A stretch of DNA of 64,000 nucleotides from Pilatotrama ljubarskyi (taxonomy: Eukaryota > Basidiomycota > Agaricomycetes > Polyporales > Polyporaceae): contig MU277711.1 in NCBI GenBank assembly GCA_022385805.1, positions 124,001 to 188,000 on the forward strand, written 5' to 3'. Under the pieces are notes generated by a model, which ran no database searches, had not been told where the DNA came from, and saw nothing but the letters and a program-made list of their open reading frames with translations. Below are positions 36,572 through 46,972 of this stretch, piece by piece. Numbering within the stretch: position 1 is the stretch's first letter; the number at the start of each line of letters is the position of its first letter. The position numbers and the translations under genes were made by a program.

Positions 36572-38199
36572 TCACTCAGCCTTGGCCTCCTCACCATCGG
36601 TCTTGGCCTTCTTCTTCGCCTTCTTGCTCTCCCGCAACGGCTTCGTCAGGAGTTCCTTCAGCTCGGGGTCCTCGAGCTGCTTCTCGGACTTCACGAGCTC
36701 GGGCTTGTACCACACAGGCGGGTGCGTGATCAACGCCGGGCCACCAGGGAGCAGCGCGATCGTGAAGTGGAATGCCGCAACAAAGGTGCCCGCCGGGGTG
36801 AAGCTATGACATCGACTGTCAGACGGGGAAAATATGATCACGAATACACGGAGCAAACTCACATGACCTCGTATGGCTTGACGAGGTTGTGCTGGACCGC
36901 CTCCTGCAGACCGAGTCGCGCACGCTTCTCATCCTCGAGACAGCGGATGTTGAAGGGGAACGCGCCCGCCTTCTTCTGCACCTCAGAGAACACGGCACGC
37001 GACGTCTTCATCTTCAGCTGATACGTGACAGTCGCCTCCTTCTGGTAGATCGTGGTTCTTGACTCCTCGAGGCGGGCCTGATGACAGCCTCAGTCGATGA
37101 GGACTCCCTCAAAGGAGGCCTGGGACGCACCTTGCCGTCCTCGCCGGATGAGATGAGGATATCGATGCCCCAGACCTCATTCTCCGCGAAAGTCACGGTC
37201 TCAAAGTCTTTCTTCTGCGCTTCGCTCTATAAAGACGTCAGGGCCTGGCTACGCCGGCGCGGGAACGCGTCACGTACCGGGTTGAGGATGATGCGCTTCT
37301 TGCCATCGATAACGTTCTGGTCCTGTTGGCACGAGAGCATACCTGGCGCACCAGCCCGTCAATTTGAGCCGTGGCGTACGCCGCGATTGTACGCACCCTC
37401 GACGGGCTTGCAGTCAAACGCGGCCGCGACCTTGTTCACGGCCTCGGTGACCTGCCAGTTTTTGTTGCCGACCTTGACGAGGCGCATCGCGACCTCGGCC
37501 GCGTGCCACGCCGCCTGGATGACGTCCGCTTTCCGGCCGGTGACCGGCTCCTCTGGCGTCGCGCCAACGACGACCGTCTCCGCGCTGACCGCGGCGTAGC
37601 CGTCGATGTGCGCACCGAGGTGCAGCTTCACAACATCGCCCTTGGCGAGCGTCTGCTCCGCGCTCGGGTCGGACGCGAGCGGCGAGAAGTGCGCGACGGC
37701 GTTGTTCACGGACACGCACGTCGGGAACGCGATACCTGCGACGGGCGACGGCGAAAGCACACGCCAAAGGGGACAAGGACAAAGAGACGAGAACCGTCAG
37801 CCGGGGGAGCAGGACAGGAGGGCGAGCGCGACGCACCCTTGCTGACCTTCACGCCCTTGACGGACTTGTTGTACACCGCGCCGGTGCCCTGCTCGATGAG
37901 CTTGTCGCCCTCGACGCACAGGTCGATGACCTTCGCGCCCTCGACGCAGAGCGGGACGAGCTTCTTGAGCACGTTGTTCACGATGTCCGCCGCAGTCTGT
38001 GTGCAGTGCGCGCCCGGGGCCCGGCCTCGTTGAGTAATTGTACACCGCCCCCCGGCTCGGGCTCGAGCTCGAGGAAAATCTAAGCGGCGCGCGCCGCCTG
38101 CCGCCGCCGCTGGGGGGGACGCACCTTGTATTTCGTGAAGTCGGCCGCAGCGGTGGACTCCTCGGGCTTGGGGGCCTCCTGCTTCGTTGGCTCAGACAT
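36572..38199 (-). CDS. EBP1/PA2G4 homologue (M24 pita-bread fold, non-peptidase)
   Basis: Homologue of mammalian EBP1/PA2G4 and fission yeast Cdb4, a ribosome-associated methionine-aminopeptidase-like protein. Exons: 38125-38199, 37837-37996, 37397-37735, 37278-37342, 37131-37226, 36863-37077, 36572-36803; 393 residues. Start [15 protein letters not shown] is followed by [18 protein letters not shown], then [19 protein letters not shown] and [18 protein letters not shown]. In true aminopeptidases the DxxD region binds metal; here LHLGAHIDG keeps only one Asp, as in EBP1. The tail [19 protein letters not shown] is the Lys-rich RNA-binding end typical of the family. Intron 1 (37997-38124) is G/C-rich. 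The gene is head-to-tail with the upstream methyltransferase on the same strand. Confidence 0.94.
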
Positions 38200-38568
38200 A
38201 TTGGGTGTGGACGTGTAGAGAGGGGGGGGAGGGAGTTCGAGTAAGGGCGGGCTGCAGAGGCGCAGACTGAGAGGGGAGATCAATCTTAATCTGCGTTCGT
38301 CCCAAATCGGGAAGTATCTCAAGCTCGCGCACGCGACAACGCCACCAGAAACGCAGGGCTCGAAGGACCTTTGTGAGCAGAAAGAAAGGTGGTTGTTCAC
38401 TGATGTATGCAAGAGAGTACATGTACACGGATGAGATGGCGTTACACTTCTACAACCTCTATAGCACAGTATACAAGACATGCATCTACGGCGGGGGTAT
38501 GTAAGGTGGTCTCCGCCAGCACTGGGAAGGGTGCGCACTGGCACTCAGGTATCCCTGGAAATACAACA
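38200..38568. other. Spacer between EBP1 start and methyltransferase stop
   Basis: 369 bases containing the EBP1 promoter and the methyltransferase 3' region. A short run of G (about 38221-38231) lies close to the EBP1 start. Nothing else identified. Confidence 0.45.
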
Positions 38569-40592
38569 CTACGCAGCCGGCTTCCAAGCTATGAAGCCCC
38601 GCATCGACCTGCAGAGCGCCGTCTTGTCCGACAGGTCCCAGTCCGGGTTCTGGATCTGCGGGACTCTAGTGGGCCGCTCCAAGGAGGCGCGTCCTGAGCC
38701 ACTGCGAACGCTCAGCGCCTCGGCATCCTCCCAAGCTATCGCTTCCTGCATATGCTCACGCATGCCGATCCGGTCTTTCATGTCACTAGAGCAACGGCAG
38801 TCAGCGGAAGACCCGAGGAAGGAGAACGTGACCAAACATACCCCTCCCAAGCAGCCCACTCGCGCTCAAACTCCTCCCTCAGATCCTCTCTCGGCGGCTC
38901 CCGCGCCGCATCGTCCGGGTGCAGGAACGCCTCCCTAGCCGCGCCCATCAGCGCGCAATACGCCTCCCAGATCGCCTCCTTGCACGCCGCGACGAGGTGC
39001 ATCTGCCTTGCCAGATGGAGCGCGCTCCAGAGCGTGATCGTCGCAACGGACGGCTTGCTCGAGCGCAGCGCCGCTGCGGCCGCCTTCTTGCTCTGCTGCT
39101 GCTGCTGCTGTTGCAGGCTGTCGGAGGTGGAGAGCCGGACGGCGTGTGCGCGCATGTCTTGCACCCAGTGCGCGATATCTTGGTCCTGCCCGTCTGCCCG
39201 CATGGGCCTTTCCCGCTCGCGTTCTCGCTCCAGTTCCCGCTCGCGCTCTCGTTCGCGCTCGGCAGTCTTGCGCCGGTCGCGCGCGGTCTGGCTGGAGGGC
39301 GGGGGGAGGACGACGTGCATGGTCGGGTGGACGTGAACGTTCGTGAAGCACGAGGAGAGGTAGAACGGGAGGACGTTGAGCAGCTTGTGCGTGAGGAAGC
39401 GCTGGCTGAGCATCTCCTCCCACGCCTCCTTTAGCCGCGGGTGGTCCTGCGCGAAGAGCTCGTCGGAGGGGTCGCTGTGCGGGTGCGACGATGAGGTGAG
39501 GAAGGAGTCGAGGCTGTTGCTGCCCTGCGAGGAGTGCTCAGTCGTGTAGAGGTGCTGGCTCGATGTGGACGTCGCCGTTCGTGTAGTTTGGGAGGTCTGG
39601 GTGGTGAGTCTGCTGGCGGTCGAGTCGCTACGCATCCGCTCGCCCGAGGCGCGGAGCATGCTATGTGAACTGGAGGTTCGTTCGGGGTCTGGTTTGCGTG
39701 TCCGGCCTGCGGGGAATAAAAGGTCCTCTTCTATGATCTGTGCTTGGCGTCAGAGGCGGGATCGAGCCTAGTGACGGAAACGCATCCACCTCGATGCTCC
39801 CGCCCGGTCTGAGCACTCGAGCGCATTCCTAGGAACGACATCGGTAAGTTGTCGGGCGTACACTCCCTTCAGGCGGACGGCGTCACCTCTAGAATGTCTT
39901 GCCAAGAGTCCTCGGGGACGTTGAGTCCGATGCAGCATATTCTGACTAGATCAAAGTGCCCCGACTCGAACGGAAGCGGGTCCAGACTAGCACGGGAGCA
40001 GCAGCCGAAGGTCAGTCCGCGAGCGCAGTCAATGGTCAACGCGACTAACAAGTCACCGTGGACCCATTTGACGCGTCCCGCGAGCTCTCTATACTCTATG
40101 CCGAGGTTGACGAGCGTCAAGTCGGGCTGTATAGAGCGGATGTCGAAGCCGACGATGGTGGATGTCTGTTCAGGAACGCGACGGTGACCTCAGTGCTAAG
40201 CATAGCGATTCGGGCTAGAGGATACTAACCGGCCAGCACTTCGCGGCCTCGATGGCCCAGAGACCTGTTCCGCAGCCGAGATCGAGCACGTTCTTGGGTG
40301 GCTGCTCGTACGTATGCATTGTAACGCCGCGGGAGAGGTGGTTCAGGAACAAGCAATTCCAGTCATCGCTTGATATGTACGAATAGCATCCGACTCCGGT
40401 CAGTACGCGACCATAGCACTCGATTGATGGAGGATGGACTGACCCAACCGTGAGGGACTTTTGATATTCGACTGGGCTGGCGCCGCCGTTCCGCCGCCGT
40501 TTCTCGGCGCGCTGCTTGAAGAGCTCCTGCTCGACATCGCGGCTGACACCGTTTGGGTTCTGAGGCCTCTGGGATTTCTGGGGTACGGTCAT
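38569..40592 (-). CDS. SAM-dependent methyltransferase, agaricomycete family
   Basis: Class I methyltransferase of unknown substrate. Seven exons join to 551 residues: 40444-40592, 40230-40368, 40050-40165, 39887-39986, 39790-39828, 38842-39737, 38569-38785. Motif I is KNVLDLGCGTGLWAIEAAK, the acidic loop TSTIVGFDIRSIQP, motif IV DPLPFESGHFDLVRI and motif VI ARVLRPGGSIEIIEEDLLFP. The C-terminal half (AWEEMLSQRFLTHKLLNVLP; CKEAIWEAYCALMG; EGDMKDRIGMREHM) is conserved in mushroom homologues from memory. Two low-complexity inserts lie in this half: alternating Arg/Glu (about 39205-39262) and a glutamine run (39098-39121). The frame passes through 39660 without a splice, so this is one gene, not two. 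The start at 40592 is 298 bases from divergent NDUFB8. Confidence 0.9.
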
Positions 40593-40890
40593 GAGACGGG
40601 GCGGGGGGAGGCGGCCGTAGGATATCCAGGTGGCGGAATCCAGGGTGGGAAGTCGGGTGGGGGACGGGCTGGGAGGGATATAGCAGCTGCGCCGGGAGAG
40701 GCGCGGGCGAGCATGAACGGGCTCTGGCTTGCCAGATTGGCGGTCTGCTTCGCTGTGATGGAAGTCGCGTAAGTACGTCTTGCTCGCGAACACCTCCGGA
40801 TAACTTTTATTATTACTACCGGTAGTATAACCCTTATCCGCCAATATCAACTCCCACCCGCCAGCACCGGCGCTTACAGCCCTCCACGCT
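40593..40890. promoter_or_regulatory. Compact divergent promoter, methyltransferase / NDUFB8
   Basis: 298 bases between two start codons on opposite strands. A partly palindromic A/T-rich patch (ttttattattactaccggta, 40805-40824) stands out from the G/C-rich surroundings. No specific factor site is claimed. Confidence 0.45.
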
Positions 40891-41491
40891 ATGAACACAT
40901 CGCTCACCGTCGCCCGACGTGCAGCCCTCCGCGCGAGGGCTGCTGCCCCCCGCATCCGCTGCTATGCCACCCCCGCAGCCCCAGCACCGACCACTCCGGC
41001 CCCGATGTCCTCCACCATGCCCGAGGACGACGACCCCCAGCTCGGCGACTACCCCCGCCTCCCCTTCGTCTCGAAGCAGACCCGTCCTGCTCTCGGCTGG
41101 GAGGACATCCAGTTCAGGAGGAACTTTGGCGAACCCGTATGTCTTGTTCTCCACATTCTAGCAGGACCGGCGACTGAAGGTCGCTGCGTGTAGCTGCATG
41201 AGCAAGAGGAGGTCCTGTCCATGTGGGGTCCCGACGTCCCCGTCGTCGAGCCTCGAACTGCCTTGCGCTGGTTCTCCATCGCCGTCCTCGGCTTTGTCAC
41301 CTTCGGTGTCTTCTGCAATTACGCGCACCCCCAGATTCCAGCTGTGCGCCGCGAATATCCCTTTGGCGGATTGGCGAATGAGCTCGGTGGGGAGGAGAGC
41401 AAGGTCGGTCTGCTCTCCGCTGAACGTGTCACAATAATATTGATCCCGCGTGTAGGCGAGGGCAGAGAGCGATTCGGAGGCAGACGAGTAG
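40891..41491 (+). CDS. NDUFB8: NADH:ubiquinone oxidoreductase subunit NDUFB8
   Basis: Accessory single-pass subunit of the membrane arm of mitochondrial complex I. Exons 40891-41136, 41194-41403 and 41456-41491 give 163 residues. The Arg/Ala-rich start (TVARRAALRARAAAPRIRCY) is a mitochondrial presequence. DDPQLGDYPRLPFVSKQTRP, then EEVLSMWGPDVPV, a membrane helix (WFSIAVLGFVTFGVF) and REYPFGGLANELGG match fungal NDUFB8. The last exon supplies an acidic end ARAESDSEADE and stop; reading through that intron would instead give a long unrelated tail. The gene converges on RAD2 with about 200 bases between stops. Confidence 0.93.
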
Positions 41492-41694
41492 ATCTGTATT
41501 CTACCCTTCCATGCCGCAATACTCTCATATCAAATTCTCCTCTGGACGCGCTCTCAACGGCGTCTAGATGCCGTCATCACGAAAGGCGTGCTTCACTGGT
41601 CCCAGGGAAACTAATTACTAAAGCTGCACAAAGAGCACTATATCACAGAAATAAGTTACTAGATGTTTACTAACGAGCAGCAACAGCAGCAGCA

Positions 41695-44600
41695 TCAACC
41701 AAGGTCCGCTTCCTCCTGTTGATCGTCTAGCGCTGTAGCGTTCGCCTTGAAGATGGGCCGCGGTTTTGGACGAGGACGCAGGCCCAGCTCCTCCCTGCTC
41801 ACGCTTGGTCCAGGCTCGACGAGAGATTGGCCTTCTGCCAGGATGTCCGCCGTGTCTTCTTCACTCTCTGACGGCGCCTTCGCGCGTTTCCTAGATGTCC
41901 GCTTACCACCTCTGCTACGTCCCCGTCCCCTGCCCCGCGCCGCAAGCCTTCCTCCGCATGCAGCGCCTTCTTCCTGACCGTCCTCCTGAGACTCCTGACT
42001 CTTAGCCTTTGCCTTCCCTTTGCCCTTCACAGTCCTCCGCTTCTTCGCCGGCCGCTCCGCCGTCTTCCCGCCGTCGCCCTCCTCATACTCACTTCCACTA
42101 CCACTCCCTGGCCCTGCTCCGTCATCTCCGTCCGCACCAGCCAGGGGCGCAGGCGTCGCGGAACCGCGCATTTTTGCCTGCTGCTTGCGGAAGTCCTGCA
42201 CGACCTGTTGCAGGCGCTTGCTCGCGTAGGCCTGCCGTTTCCGGGGCGCCGCGTTCCCGCCCGCCGGGAGGTCGAAGAACCCGGCGAGGTTGCCTTGCAT
42301 CGTCGGGGCTGCGTTCTGAATGGGCGATATGGGATAAGCATTTCGGGACGGACGAGGGGGAGGGACGGACGAGGGGGAGGGACGGACGAGGGGGAGGGAT
42401 GGACGAGGGGGAGGGANNNNNNNNNNNNNNNNNNNNNNNNNNNNNNNNNNNNNNNNNNNNNNNNNNNNNNNNNNNNNNNNNNNNNNNNNNNNNNNNNNNN
42501 NNNNNNNNNNNNNNNNNNNNNCGGACGAGGGGGAGGGACGGACGAGGGGGATAGAGGATGGGGGGTGGGAGGAGGACTGACCTGGGAGCGTTTGTTCATC
42601 TTGCGGATGATGGGGAGGAGGAGGTCGTCGACCTTTGTCTGGTCCCAGCCTAGCTCTGAATTGAAAAAGCTGCGGAGTGTGAGCACGAGAAGCCCTGATA
42701 CAAGCGGGACTGAGCTCACCCGCGCAAGGCGTCGAGGTCCGGCATGCCCCACTTGAACGGCTCCCTGGACTCATCTACGGTGGGATGGTAGTATGCGTCC
42801 CTCTAGCACATCGCCGCTCATGAGTTGCAGACATGGAGAACAAGCAGATAGTAGCTCACCACGGCAGGATTGGGCCAGTCGCTGGGCAGGTACAGGTCCT
42901 TGAATCTCTTCTTCTACGGACGCCGTACAGAAGTTAGCTTCTCGCAGGATTCAGCAGTCACCCAACCCAGGATACTCACGAAACGCCTCCGGAAGCGCGA
43001 TGAGGACTCTTCGGGCTTATCCCGCCCGCTCTGTACCCTCTGCCACCATGCCTTGAACTTATGCAGCCCGTCCTGGCCCGGGAACTCTGTCAACAGCTCC
43101 ATCGCGACCACAGGGCCGACACCCGGCAGGCCCTCCGTGTAGTCGCTCCCGAGGAGGTACGCGAGGCGGACGAGCTTGTCGCGGTCCAGGCCGAGCTCGC
43201 GCTCGAGGTCGGAAAGGAGGAAGCACTCGACGGTCTTGGACTGGTTGAACATGTTCTTGAGAACCCGCGCGCCGCCGAAGAGGAACACGTCCGAGTCGTC
43301 GGTGATGATGCCGTCGACGAGCCCGAGGGAGAGGAGTGCCGCGCACTGGGCTTCGGCTTCCATAGGGGCCGTTATGTAGGGAATGCCGAACAGGCGGAGC
43401 ATTATCTGTACTCAAGCGCGTCAGCTTTGGCGTACATTCGTGCGAAGGAGGGTGCAGAGGTGCAAGCAAGAGGTCCACTGACCATGATCTGCGAGATCAT
43501 CTGCTGCGTGACGTCCTCCGAGTCGCGCATCGCGTTCTTCTTCTGCTTGTTCAGCTCCCGGATCTCGTCGTCAATCTCGCGCCGCACCGCGTCGATGTCC
43601 TTGCCCTTCACCTGCGAGATGAACCGCGCGAACTCGCCCTCCTCCGCGTGCGGGTCGAGCTCCTGCGCCGCGTCCCAGTCTTCCGTGCTAGCGCCCTGCG
43701 CCCGGCGCGCGGCTTCCATCGAGGGGTCGGCGGTGGGGCTGGGGGAACGAGAAGACTGGCCCCCGTCGCCTTCGGCTTCTGAGTCGGAGGGCTCGGCATC
43801 CTTTTTCCCCGCAGGAAGGTCAGGAGATTGTTCAGAGACATGCGCTTCATGAAGGGACGGTCGAGATGACGGCCCTGCTGAGGGAACTCCCGCATCGGCG
43901 CTGCCTGTGTATACGTGGCTCGGTGGTGCTGGACTCGCAGAGCGGTCTGACGCCGGGTCAGGATGGTTGGTGATATCAATAGTATGCTGAGCCAAACTTT
44001 GTCCCATAGGGAGTCTACTGGGCGATGGCCGTGTAGGAGGGGGCAGGACCTCCTCCATCTCGTCGTCCGAGTCCGAGTCGATGGCAATGGGTGCAGGGTT
44101 GGCGAAAGAGCCCCCGGAGAGCTGTTCCAATCTTGCAGGGGCTGACACCGAAGGCGTGAACTGTGGCGGTACCGCAGCTGGGGAGGGCGACCGGGTTGGC
44201 TCGACAGGAACCTCTTCCATGTCCTCGTCAGACTCGGAGGCAACAGACATCACCTCCGTCGCTGGTGCCTGCGCAGGAGCAGACTGCTCAGTCATAAGCA
44301 ACGTCGGCATCCCGAACGTTGACGAGCTCGGGAACGCAGCTGAGCCCGTGGACATAGATACGGGAGGCCGCCGTGGCGCCGCGCCTCCGATAGATAGAGC
44401 GGTTTCGAGGCGAGTCGGCGATGCATAGAGGTCCTCGTCGTCCGATTCGTCGCTTACTGCGATGAATTGCTGCGGTCGCCGTCGGTCTATCGACGTTGGC
44501 GGTCGAGGTGTAGCATGGGCACCTGAGGTGGAGGAATCGCCAGTCTTGCCGGAGCCTGTTGACGTTGACGCTGCTAGTCTGGATTCCTCGATTGCGCGCT

Positions 44601-46207
44601 GGAGACTCGCCTCTTCCTGGAGCTCGATGGACTCCTGAATGGCGAGGGAGAGCTCCGGGTCTTCAGCATCTTCATCGACATCGCCCAGCTGCGGGAGCTC
44701 GTCTTCTTCGGGCTCGAACAATGGGCGTGCGTTTCGCTTTCTGGTCACCTTGGTTGTAAGAGGCGCGAGCTTTTTGGGCGTGTAGCGTTCCGCCAAAGCC
44801 GCTAAAGCTTGTCCCCGACGGTACTCCCGGAGATCTGGGTCATATGGAACCTCAGCAGGCGGCGCAGAGCTGTGAACGGTGAGCATGTAAATATATTGGT
44901 GGGATTGCAAGGCGACGTCAGGTGCATACATTGGTACCTCCTCCATCTCGTCGTCTTCGTCGCTATCCTCCCTGACGGGGATAGGCGCCGGATCGATCTC
45001 AATAGGCTTGGCTGCGGTGCCTTCGTCCCGGATACCAAGTACCCACCCCCCAGACTCGCCCTCGTTCTTGACCAGGACGTACTGTTTGTTGCGCTCGCTC
45101 GCGATTCTAACCGGAATTGTGATGTGCGCTTTACCAATGCTGTCTGTGGTGATGAGTAGCTGCTGGGTCAAGGAGTTGCGCTGCTTGAGGTTCTTGATCT
45201 GCTCCTTGGAGAAGTCCAGAGGCGTCTTCGCGTTGCGGAGCATACTCTGCAGACGCTTGTACGACGTCTGCCTGGACTTCAAGCGCAGGTCACCGATGAT
45301 TTCGTACTGCACCTCCGTGGGCAGTTCGCGAAAGGCGGGAGAGGTCACGTCGAAGTCCTCTGGACGCATCTCCTCGATGAACGTCCGTAGCTCCTCTTCG
45401 GTTGCAAGCCTGGGATCCGGTGCAACTGAAGCGGTGGCCTTAGCTACTACTTCGTCCATGTTCACCTCGGGGAGTTTGTACGGATCGTGGTCATGCCATC
45501 GCGACTTCTTCTTGGACGATGGGGGAGTAGGTTCGGCGCCTTCTGAAGCCGACTTCTTCGCCGCGGGCGTGATCGGAGTAGGTCCTGTGAGGTCTTCCAG
45601 GTAGACAGTATCCTCATCTATCGTCGCCGGTCCAGTGGGAGCCCTGCCCTTGCCTTTAGCATTGGGACTGTGGCAAATAATATCGTCAGCTAGCGCACAC
45701 ATAACGAAGCGGACACTCCACATACGTCTTCGCGGCGGCCTGTTCCAAGGCTTCACGACGCATTTGCGCCGCCAGAAGGCGCTCAGCAATCTTTGCATGG
45801 CTTGCTGCAGCGCCGCTTTTCTTCTTTTTGCGCTCCGCCTGCAATCCGACATGTAGCCTCGGTCACGTCCGAGCAGGAGCGCACTTACGATCGTAGACAT
45901 CTTCAGAGCGGGTGCTCCGCCATCGAAGACGAACACCGGCTTGATGCCATAGAAAAGCAGCTTGCATATTCGTCGGAGGAAGCCAAGCACATGAGCGTTC
46001 ACGAGTCCGCGGCCTTCCTTGTCTCGCATGGTCGCCTGAAACTGGTATATCCAGATACTCGAGTCAATCGCCATAGATTTTCCCTCCATCGTTTCCAGTC
46101 TGTCCTCGCAGATCAATAGGTCGAGTCTACGCGTAGAGATTGAGAGAGACGCACAAAACTGGTCGGCCTACAGGTTCCAGCAGCTGCCATAGACTCTTAA
46201 CACCCAT
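41695..46207 (-). CDS. RAD2: RAD2/XPG structure-specific endonuclease
   Basis: 3' incision nuclease of nucleotide excision repair. Nine exons give 1286 residues: 46155-46207, 45889-46126, 45726-45838, 43483-45667, 42980-43405, 42860-42913, 42720-42802, 42582-42669, 41695-42315. The N region starts [18 protein letters not shown] and has [11 protein letters not shown] and [10 protein letters not shown]. The long spacer contains a UIM-like pair ([20 protein letters not shown]) and many acidic patches. The I region carries [23 protein letters not shown] and [13 protein letters not shown], the catalytic acidic residues and H2TH loop. The C-terminus has a consensus PCNA-binding box ([10 protein letters not shown]) and Lys/Arg/Gly-rich nuclear localisation sequence. 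Intron 8 holds a minisatellite and a gap. In exon 4 a short extra insert (about 44874-44930) may be an unremoved intron. Confidence 0.95.
42349..42551 (+). repeat. 17-bp G-rich minisatellite inside RAD2 intron 8
   Basis: Four 17-base units (cggacgagggggaggga, one with a C-to-T change) stand before the gap at 42349-42416, and one full plus one partial unit follow it at 42522-42551. Each unit carries G-runs of five and three, so the plus strand could form G-quadruplexes. The gap inside is probably more of the same repeat that did not assemble. The repeat lies wholly between donor 42581 and acceptor 42316 of the minus-strand intron. Confidence 0.95.
42417..42521. other. Assembly gap (105 N) within the minisatellite
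   Basis: 105 undetermined bases flanked on both sides by the same 17-bp repeat unit. The true array length is unknown. Confidence 1.
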
Positions 46208-46481
46208 CTTGCGGTGCTGTCACTCTGTCCGATAATCAGGAGGAGCACTAGCTCAGACGCAATGACTAGCCCATGTGAGGCGAAGCAGAGGTGCAGTTGG
46301 TTGCAGTACAAGCAAGTTGCTGTGGCTGCTGCAGTCAATGGCAGTGTTGACAGTTGTGCGGATCCGTCATAAGCGCCTGGGCGGACGCGTCGCGCGTAAT
46401 GAGTCACGCTTTTCCCCAGATAAGCGTTTTGTCATGTATTTTGAGCCTATAACCCACCTAATCCACAATTACTGAATGCCC

Positions 46482-46489
46482 GGGAATCC
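46482..46489. repeat. Left target-site duplication of the MITE
   Basis: gggaatcc, identical to 46876-46883 on the other side of the element and in the same orientation. Confidence 0.8.
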
Positions 46490-46875
46490 AGGACCCATGA
46501 CAATGGTAGAGGAACCTTCAGCCCATGGCCGGACAAGAATTTGGCCGTCCGGACCCCCCAACCCTCTGCGAATCCGGACAAAAGTAGGCCAAGTCGGGCA
46601 CCAACCTTGTACGATTTGCCGGACAAATTCGTCTGAGAGCGGGGGGAAGGCCTGGGCGCCAGTACAGGCGCCCGGGGCGGGAGCGCTAAGCGCCCATTTT
46701 GGCCGGAAGCGCCCGGTGCCTCTGCGCGAAACCGGACATTTTGGCCAGTAAAATGCCGTCCAAGCCTCCGCGGGTCCGGACATTTTTGGCCGAAAATGGA
46801 CAGTTTTTGTCCGGACATTTTGGCCAAAAATCGGGGTTTCGGGATGAGGGTTCGCCTATCATTGTCATGGGTCCT
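46490..46875. mobile_element. 386-bp non-autonomous hAT-like MITE
   Basis: The element begins aggacccatgacaatg and ends with its exact reverse complement; inverted similarity then continues imperfectly (tag(a/g)gg.gaacc, later ttttggcc). It is bordered by identical 8-bp direct repeats gggaatcc, the target-site length typical of hAT transposons. Inside are several copies of a word close to gtccggacattttggcc in both orientations, so the DNA could fold on itself. There is no transposase frame. It sits between the divergent RAD2 and IWS1 starts, ending 97 bases before the IWS1 ATG. Confidence 0.85.
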
Positions 46876-46883
46876 GGGAATCC
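46876..46883. repeat. Right target-site duplication of the MITE
   Basis: gggaatcc, matching the left copy at 46482-46489. Confidence 0.8.
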
Positions 46884-46972
46884 TTGAACCTCGACCGCTA
46901 ACCTCGCGTACGGTGGCACTTGACCACTTCCCACTTCTCATACACTACCCTCCAACACTCTAAAGCTTCAAT

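Larger units (their letters stand above)
46208..46972. promoter_or_regulatory. Divergent RAD2/IWS1 promoter region carrying a MITE
   Basis: 765 bases between the two divergent starts, half of it transposon. Without the element the spacer would be about 370 bases. The IWS1 promoter and leader must lie within the last 97 bases or use sequence of the element. Confidence 0.6.

Noticed and set aside
38569..39659. Separate gene starting at the ATG at 39659 (MLRASGERM...)
   Set aside because: The frame continues upstream without a stop through IIEEDLLFPAGRTRKPD, which is the methyltransferase post-motif region, so this is one gene.
42027..42774. Frames reading through the RAD2 intron and minisatellite as coding Pro/Ser/Arg repeats
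   Set aside because: The region is bounded by a good donor and acceptor and splicing gives [11 protein letters not shown] in frame; the repeat translation is an artefact of 17-bp periodicity.
44874..44940. Intron within RAD2 exon 4 ([16 protein letters not shown] insert)
   Set aside because: Looks intron-like, but the GT-AG pairs available do not preserve frame, so it is left in the coding sequence and flagged.
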